A stretch of DNA of 17,905 nucleotides from an uncultured Clostridia bacterium (lineage in GTDB: Bacteria; Bacillota; Clostridia; TANB77; CAG-508). A program made the translations under genes and the position numbers. Shown here one piece after another: positions 15,005 to 17,905 of the stretch. A model generated the notes under the pieces. The model was not told the origin of the DNA. It ran no database searches and saw only the letters and a list, made by a program, of their open reading frames with translations. Location: NCBI GenBank assembly GCA_934121875.1, contig CAKOVG010000018.1:1-17905 (forward strand). Direction: 5' to 3'. The first letter of the stretch is position 1, and each line of letters opens with the position of its first letter.

Positions 15005-16390
15005 CTACTTTACGCAAAGTAGGGACCTAAAGGAAATGACGTAGTTGCCTCCAGCCGCATTGCCGCTGCTACGGTAACTCGTGCGGTTGCGGGAACTTGG
15101 GTGGTAGGCTCCCCTATTAGTACAAGGGTAAGCAATATTACTATCCGTGAGAGTGTTGTACTCTGTAGTCCATTCTAATTCGTTTGCAGCCATATCAAAT
15201 ATTTTACATTTTTGGTCTCCTGTTGTACCTGTATTTTTTAGTGTTCCATTTCCATCTGTTTGATTTGCATAGTTTGTATTTCCCATTGCTTGTATATATA
15301 CTATTGCTGTATCCCAGGCATAACTATTTATTAAATCACTTTCTACATAGCTATCATTTTTATACATGTTTTTGCCTACCATTGCTGCTTGTCGCTGTGA
15401 TATGAAATTCCATAGTGTTCCTTCTGTATAATTCATTCTATCTGTACTATTTGATGTTGATACTTTTGATAATGGTTTTGCATTACCATATTTTTCTACT
15501 GTTGTTGTTCCTGAACTATTGTATCCACTTCCATAACTTGCTTCATAGCGTGCTATATAAAACCCTTTATTTGTATTTGTTTTATTTATAAATGCTTGTA
15601 GATTTTTTGCTGTTGTATTTGTTCCTGTTAAATCCTTTTTCTCATTTGATACTCTATAATCACTTAGTTCGTAGTGATATTTTCCTGCTCTGTATTTTGT
15701 ATCTAATGTTCCTGCTGTTGCCTTTGCTACTGTTGTTTCTGCATGTTCTGAGCCTTTTTGTACTAATGTTGGTGTTCCTGGACTAGTAGTTACAAATGTA
15801 TATCTTCCTAATGTTATTTCTACTTCACTTCCATCATCTTTTATTATTTTATTACTTCCATCTGCATTTATATTACTTACTGGCACCCATACAAATTGGT
15901 TTCCATCTTTGTCTTCTATTACTATTCCTTCTTGTACTGTTTTTCCAGAATCAGCAGATATCTTAAATCCTCCTGGAACTACTACTTGATTTTCTTTTCC
16001 ATCTTTTGCTATTACTGTTGTACTGTTAATTGTTGTTCTATCATTTGATGTTAAGCTTGAGTCTGTTATTAATGGCTTTTCTGCTGGTGGTGTTGGAGTA
16101 TCTCCACCACTTGTATTTCCTCCAGTTTCTGTATTTTTCATTATTTCATTTAGGTAATTATTTAACTCATTTATTTCTCTTAAGTCATTCTCTATTGCTT
16201 GATCCATTTTATTTTGAGCCTCTTGAGCTTTTTTAATTATTCCGTTATCACTGAATATTGTACTTATACTTACTCCTGCTAATATTAGCAATACTACAAT
16301 TGTGATAACTAGTGCTATTATAGTAATACCAGCTTGCTTTGAGTAAGTTTTTCTTGTTGCCTTTTTATTTGTTTTTTCTATTTTATTCAA
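15005..16390 (-). CDS. Prepilin-anchored FGE/C-type-lectin-like variable protein, likely DGR target 1
   Basis: This is a surface protein of 461 residues with no assigned ligand. Residues 1-20 are basic. G21 followed by ITIIALVITIVVLLILAGVSI (22-42) is the clostridial prepilin-like leader and membrane helix; position +5 is Ala in place of the usual Glu, so assembly into a true pilus is uncertain. A charged helix (48-85) and a Gly/Thr/Pro linker (88-104) lead to a domain from about 135 that contains VPGGFKIS, GNQFVWVPV, GFYIARYEASYG, AWDTAIVYIQAMG and the terminal SFRSLL. This pattern is that of FGE-sulfatase folds used as DGR display scaffolds. The last 50 residues are GC-rich and form the variable region. 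The start is TTG (16388-16390), nine bases after AGGAGG (16400-16405). A close paralogue lies upstream at 17106. The role is probably variable adhesion or ligand binding. Confidence 0.88.
   Translation of the reverse strand: MNKIEKTNKKATRKTYSKQAGITIIALVITIVVLLILAGVSISTIFSDNGIIKKAQEAQNKMDQAIENDLREINELNNYLNEIMKNTETGGNTSGGDTPTPPAEKPLITDSSLTSNDRTTINSTTVIAKDGKENQVVVPGGFKISADSGKTVQEGIVIEDKDGNQFVWVPVSNINADGSNKIIKDDGSEVEITLGRYTFVTTSPGTPTLVQKGSEHAETTVAKATAGTLDTKYRAGKYHYELSDYRVSNEKKDLTGTNTTAKNLQAFINKTNTNKGFYIARYEASYGSGYNSSGTTTVEKYGNAKPLSKVSTSNSTDRMNYTEGTLWNFISQRQAAMVGKNMYKNDSYVESDLINSYAWDTAIVYIQAMGNTNYANQTDGNGTLKNTGTTGDQKCKIFDMAANELEWTTEYNTLTDSNIAYPCTNRGAYHPSSRNRTSYRSSGNAAGGNYVISFRSLLCVK
15008..15160 (-). 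repeat. Variable repeat of target 1 (VR1)
   Basis: Residues 411-460. From TACAACACTCTCACG (15146-15160) to TCCTTTAGGTCCCTACTTT before the stop, the segment aligns with the copy in target 2. Between those anchors, 31 codons align without gaps. Seventeen differ, all changing the residue, with 23 of 27 base changes in codon positions 1-2. The best guess for most variable codons is an AAC or AAT in the template. GC content rises sharply compared with the rest of the gene. Confidence 0.72.
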
Positions 16391-16470
16391 TTTTATCTTC
16401 CTCCTCTTTCTTAAGTATATTTATTCTGCTTTTTTCAATTTTGTATTTAGTATGTACAATTTTTCCTTTT

Positions 16471-16556
16471 TTATGGACATTTACTCATTTTATAGCCGTA
16501 GATTCTCCCTATAGTTATATTAAATTTTCAATGTGCTCTTTTGAAATTTTGTACAT
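16471..16556 (-). pseudogene. Short broken reading frame or leader peptide upstream of target 1
   Basis: ATG 16554-16556 opens a 13-codon frame, MYKISKEHIENLI, ending at 16515, with GGGGAG (16562-16567) five bases before it. A shift of frame would continue as TIGRIYGYKMSKCP to a stop at 16471. It may be a decayed small gene or a leader peptide; nothing else supports a function. Confidence 0.25.
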
Positions 16557-16570
16557 ATTTTCTCCCCATT

Positions 16571-16599
16571 AGGATACCATAACATTTTTTTATTTTCAA
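16571..16599 (-). promoter_or_regulatory. Possible promoter of target 1
   Basis: TTGAAA (16594-16599), a 17-base spacer and TATCCT (16571-16576), with TG at the extended -10 position. It would give a leader of about 170 bases before the TTG start. No better promoter is visible nearer the gene. Confidence 0.35.
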
Positions 16600-16659
16600 T
16601 ATTTTTCTTTAATTTTTATCAACTTGGTTAATTTAAGTACACATTCCTTATTAATCATT

Positions 16660-16701
16660 AAAAGACTGAAAGCCTATTATATCAAAGGTTGTCAGTCTTT
16701 T
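16660..16701. terminator. Terminator between the two target genes
   Basis: AAAAGACTGA (16660-16669) pairs with TCAGTCTTTT (16692-16701), and inner bases AGCCT/AGGTT extend the stem. On the minus strand it would end transcripts coming from target 2. A short open frame, LNLTAEEQQKTDNL, ends inside this hairpin just after the copy B promoter segment and may be debris of a small gene. Confidence 0.65.
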
Positions 16702-16732
16702 GCTGTTCTTCAGCTGTCAAGTTCAAGATATA

Positions 16733-16798
16733 TTTATACTATATTTTGCCTGAATAATTAAGCTTTTTATTACATTATTATTACAGTAAAATTACATT
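16733..16798. repeat. Duplicated promoter segment, copy B
   Basis: Copy of 14825-14904 with 14 bases missing. The -35 position has drifted from TTGATT to TTAATT, and no gene with a ribosome site follows, so this copy looks inactive. The TAA that ends the reverse transcriptase scrap lies at its border (16797-16799). Confidence 0.75.
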
Positions 16799-16877
16799 AT
16801 ATTAGAAATATGTTCTTTAGTACTTCTTTTGCTTGCTCTTTTGTTTTTATTAAAATGATTTCATCATCCATGTATCT
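16797..16877 (-). pseudogene. Reverse transcriptase fragment with YMDD catalytic box
   Basis: The minus strand reads RYMDDEIILIKTKEQAKE followed by VLKNIFLI and a stop: 26 codons, no start codon with a ribosome site, and a TAA directly before the Arg codon. The YMDD box followed by hydrophobic residues and a Lys/Glu helix is motif 5 of the palm domain of reverse transcriptases. YMDD is known from DGR enzymes such as Bordetella phage Brt, whereas group II introns and most retrons use YADD. The piece is too short to place by class with certainty. It is bounded on one side by a hairpin (16877-16910) and on the other by the duplicated promoter segment, so it is a remnant. Neither the fingers nor the thumb domain is present here. 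Confidence 0.6.
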
Positions 16878-17007
16878 TTATTGTGTTTGCAAACTCGCAA
16901 ACGCAATAAAGGCGCCCCTCTAAGGGGCGCCCCGCTAGGGAAAATTTTTCAAATTTCTAAAACTTGACATTAAGCGGTCAGTTTAAGAAATTTTAGAAAA
17001 ATTTTCC
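16877..17007. repeat. Cluster of three strong stem-loops
   Basis: Three hairpins stand side by side. The first is a 14-bp stem with one wobble (16877-16890 with 16897-16910). The second is GC-rich, GGCGCCCCT-CTA-AGGGGCGCC (16911-16931). The third is a long imperfect stem (16939-16968 with 16977-17007; outer 12 bp perfect, GGAAAATTTTTC). Copy 1 of the region, after target 1, has only three bases (CGG) in place of this block and the reverse transcriptase scrap. The role is unknown. Confidence 0.7.
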
Positions 17008-17008
17008 T

Positions 17009-17096
17009 CTTTAGCGTTTTTGATGCGCTAAAGTGCGTGTTAAGCACATTAGTGCTAACATCGTATTTATTCATTTTTTCTGGTTCGTTGAACCAT
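17009..17096 (-). other. Stem-loops after the second variable target (IMH-like region, copy 2)
   Basis: Homologue of 14908-14995. Here the far stem is perfect (CTTTAGCG 17009-17016, CGCTAAAG 17026-17033) and a middle stem is present (TGTTA-GCAC with GTGC-TAACA, 17038-17060). The near hairpin keeps six pairs (TGGTTC 17081-17086, GAACCA 17090-17095), nine bases past the stop codon. Confidence 0.5.
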
Positions 17097-17105
17097 TGGT
17101 CAGTG

Positions 17106-17905
17106 CTACTTTATGTAAAGTAGGGACCTAAAGGAAACCCAGCTGTTGCTGTCGCCGCTGTAAGGCGCAACGTCGCTGTTACGGGTACTCGTGTTGTGGT
17201 AGGAACTGTTGTAGCGGCCTCCCCTAATAGTACAAGGCATAGCCATCTTACTAAGCGTGAGAGTGTTGTACAAAGTGCTGTACTCTGTAGTATATTCTAC
17301 CAAATTTCCAGATACATCAAATATTTTGCATTTTTGATCTTCTGTAGTTCCTGTATTCTTCAATGTTCCACTTCCATCTGTTTGATTTGCATAGTTTGTA
17401 TTTCCCATTGCTTGTATATATACTATTGCTGTATCCCATGCATAACTATTTACTAAATCACTTTCTACATAACTATCATCTTTATACATATTTTGACTTA
17501 CTATGGCTGCTTGTGGTTGTGTTATGCAAGTCCATAATGTTCCGGCTGTATAGTTCATGCTACTTGTGCTATTTGCTGTTGATACTTTTGATAATGGTTT
17601 TGCATTACCATATTTTTCTGCTGTAGTTGTACCTGAACTATTGTATCCACTTCCATAACTTGCTTCATAGCGTGCTATATAAAAGCCTTTATTTGTATTT
17701 GTTTTTTCTATAAATGCTCTCAGGTTTTTAGCTGTTGTATTTGTTCCTGTTGAATCAATTTTCTCATTTGATACTCTATAATCGCTTAGTTCGTAGTAAT
17801 AGTTTTCTGCTCTGTATTTTGTATCTAATGTTTCTGCATATTCTGAACCTTTTTGTATTATTGTTGGTGTGCCTGGACTAGTGGTTGCAAATGTATACCT
17901 TCCTA
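17106..17905 (-). CDS. Prepilin-type FGE/C-type-lectin-like variable protein, likely DGR target 2 (N-terminus beyond window)
   Basis: The frame is open from the stop at 17106-17108 to the right edge, giving 265 residues plus a part codon. An internal ATG at 17556-17558 is not the true start, because homology to target 1 continues to the edge from LGRYTFATTSPGTPT. Long blocks match target 1: GFYIARYEASYGSGYNSSG, YGNAKPLSKVST, VESDL-NSYAWDTAIVYIQAMG and DQKCKIFD. Differences outside the variable part include the loss of nine residues (TVAKATAGT) after SE-AET and, before the variable region, an extra STLY in TTEYSTLYNTLT. The C-terminal part is the variable repeat, ending SFRSLLYIK. The N-terminal leader is outside the window, so membrane anchoring is inferred only from target 1. 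It is likely to be the second display protein of the same diversifying system. Confidence 0.85.
   Translation of the reverse strand, partial: GRYTFATTSPGTPTIIQKGSEYAETLDTKYRAENYYYELSDYRVSNEKIDSTGTNTTAKNLRAFIEKTNTNKGFYIARYEASYGSGYNSSGTTTAEKYGNAKPLSKVSTANSTSSMNYTAGTLWTCITQPQAAIVSQNMYKDDSYVESDLVNSYAWDTAIVYIQAMGNTNYANQTDGSGTLKNTGTTEDQKCKIFDVSGNLVEYTTEYSTLYNTLTLSKMAMPCTIRGGRYNSSYHNTSTRNSDVAPYSGDSNSWVSFRSLLYIK
17109..17270 (-). repeat. Variable repeat of target 2 (VR2)
   Basis: It starts at the same anchor, TACAACACTCTCACG (17256-17270), and is three codons longer than VR1 near the 3' end (SGDSNSW where VR1 has GGNYV). It is rich in AAC and AGC codons: CGC-TAC-AAC, TAC-CAC-AAC, AAC-AGC-GAC. The two differences in the final fixed block (TAC/TGC and ATA/GTA) are both A-to-G type on the coding strand. 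Confidence 0.72.

Noticed and set aside
16797..17007. Group II intron with its maturase
   Set aside because: Only 26 codons of reverse transcriptase exist, the box is YMDD rather than YADD, and I could not recognise a domain V hairpin.
16877..17007. CRISPR array or integron attC sites
   Set aside because: The stem-loops differ from each other in sequence and length, have no regular spacers and no cas or integrase gene nearby.

Overview
This window looks like an AT-rich Gram-positive Clostridia-type chromosome (Firmicutes), probably an uncultured gut-type lineage. The evidence is a cggR-less gap-pgk-tpiA-gpmI-eno operon, a murB-yvcK gene pair, strong AGGAGG ribosome binding sites with several TTG starts, sigma-A-type promoters, an LPXTG-anchored surface protein and a clostridial 'GITxIALVITI' prepilin-like leader. 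No finer taxonomic placement is possible from the sequence alone.

Layout. 1-4279 (minus): one operon, murB - yvcK - glycogen debranching enzyme (the last runs off the left edge), with its own promoter. 4320-4684 (minus): a small membrane protein gene with its own promoter and terminator. 4745-6670 (minus): dxs. 6677-8220 (plus): a secreted VWA/LPXTG surface protein, divergent from dxs and ending at a perfect hairpin. 8243-8317 (plus): a lone tRNA-Gln(CTG). 8319-14500 (minus): the lower-glycolysis operon gap-pgk-tpiA-gpmI-eno, with a dyad and a 5'-UTR stem-loop ahead of gap. 14526-17905 (minus): an accessory island.

The island is the notable part. It holds two paralogous, prepilin-anchored proteins with an FGE-sulfatase/C-type-lectin-like C-terminal domain (one complete, one cut by the right edge). 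Their last ~50 codons differ in the way expected of variable repeats (VRs) of a diversity-generating retroelement (DGR). Over 31 aligned codons, 17 are changed and all 17 change the amino acid. 23 of 27 base changes fall in codon positions 1 and 2, while codons such as AGT, ACG, TCC and GCG between them are untouched. Just after each stop codon lies the same short hairpin, like the DGR initiation-of-mutagenic-homing (IMH) region. Between the two genes is a 26-codon reverse transcriptase scrap carrying the YMDD catalytic box, next to a dense set of stem-loops. Neither a template repeat nor an intact reverse transcriptase nor an Avd gene is visible in this window. The system is either supplied from outside the window or partly decayed.

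How the genes work together: gap to eno carry glyceraldehyde-3-phosphate to phosphoenolpyruvate; dxs draws glyceraldehyde-3-phosphate and pyruvate into isoprenoid precursors; murB and yvcK serve cell wall synthesis and carbon partitioning; the debranching enzyme mobilises alpha-glucan. The LPXTG protein and the two prepilin-like targets are surface-exposed, so the window joins core metabolism to a variable surface-display module.
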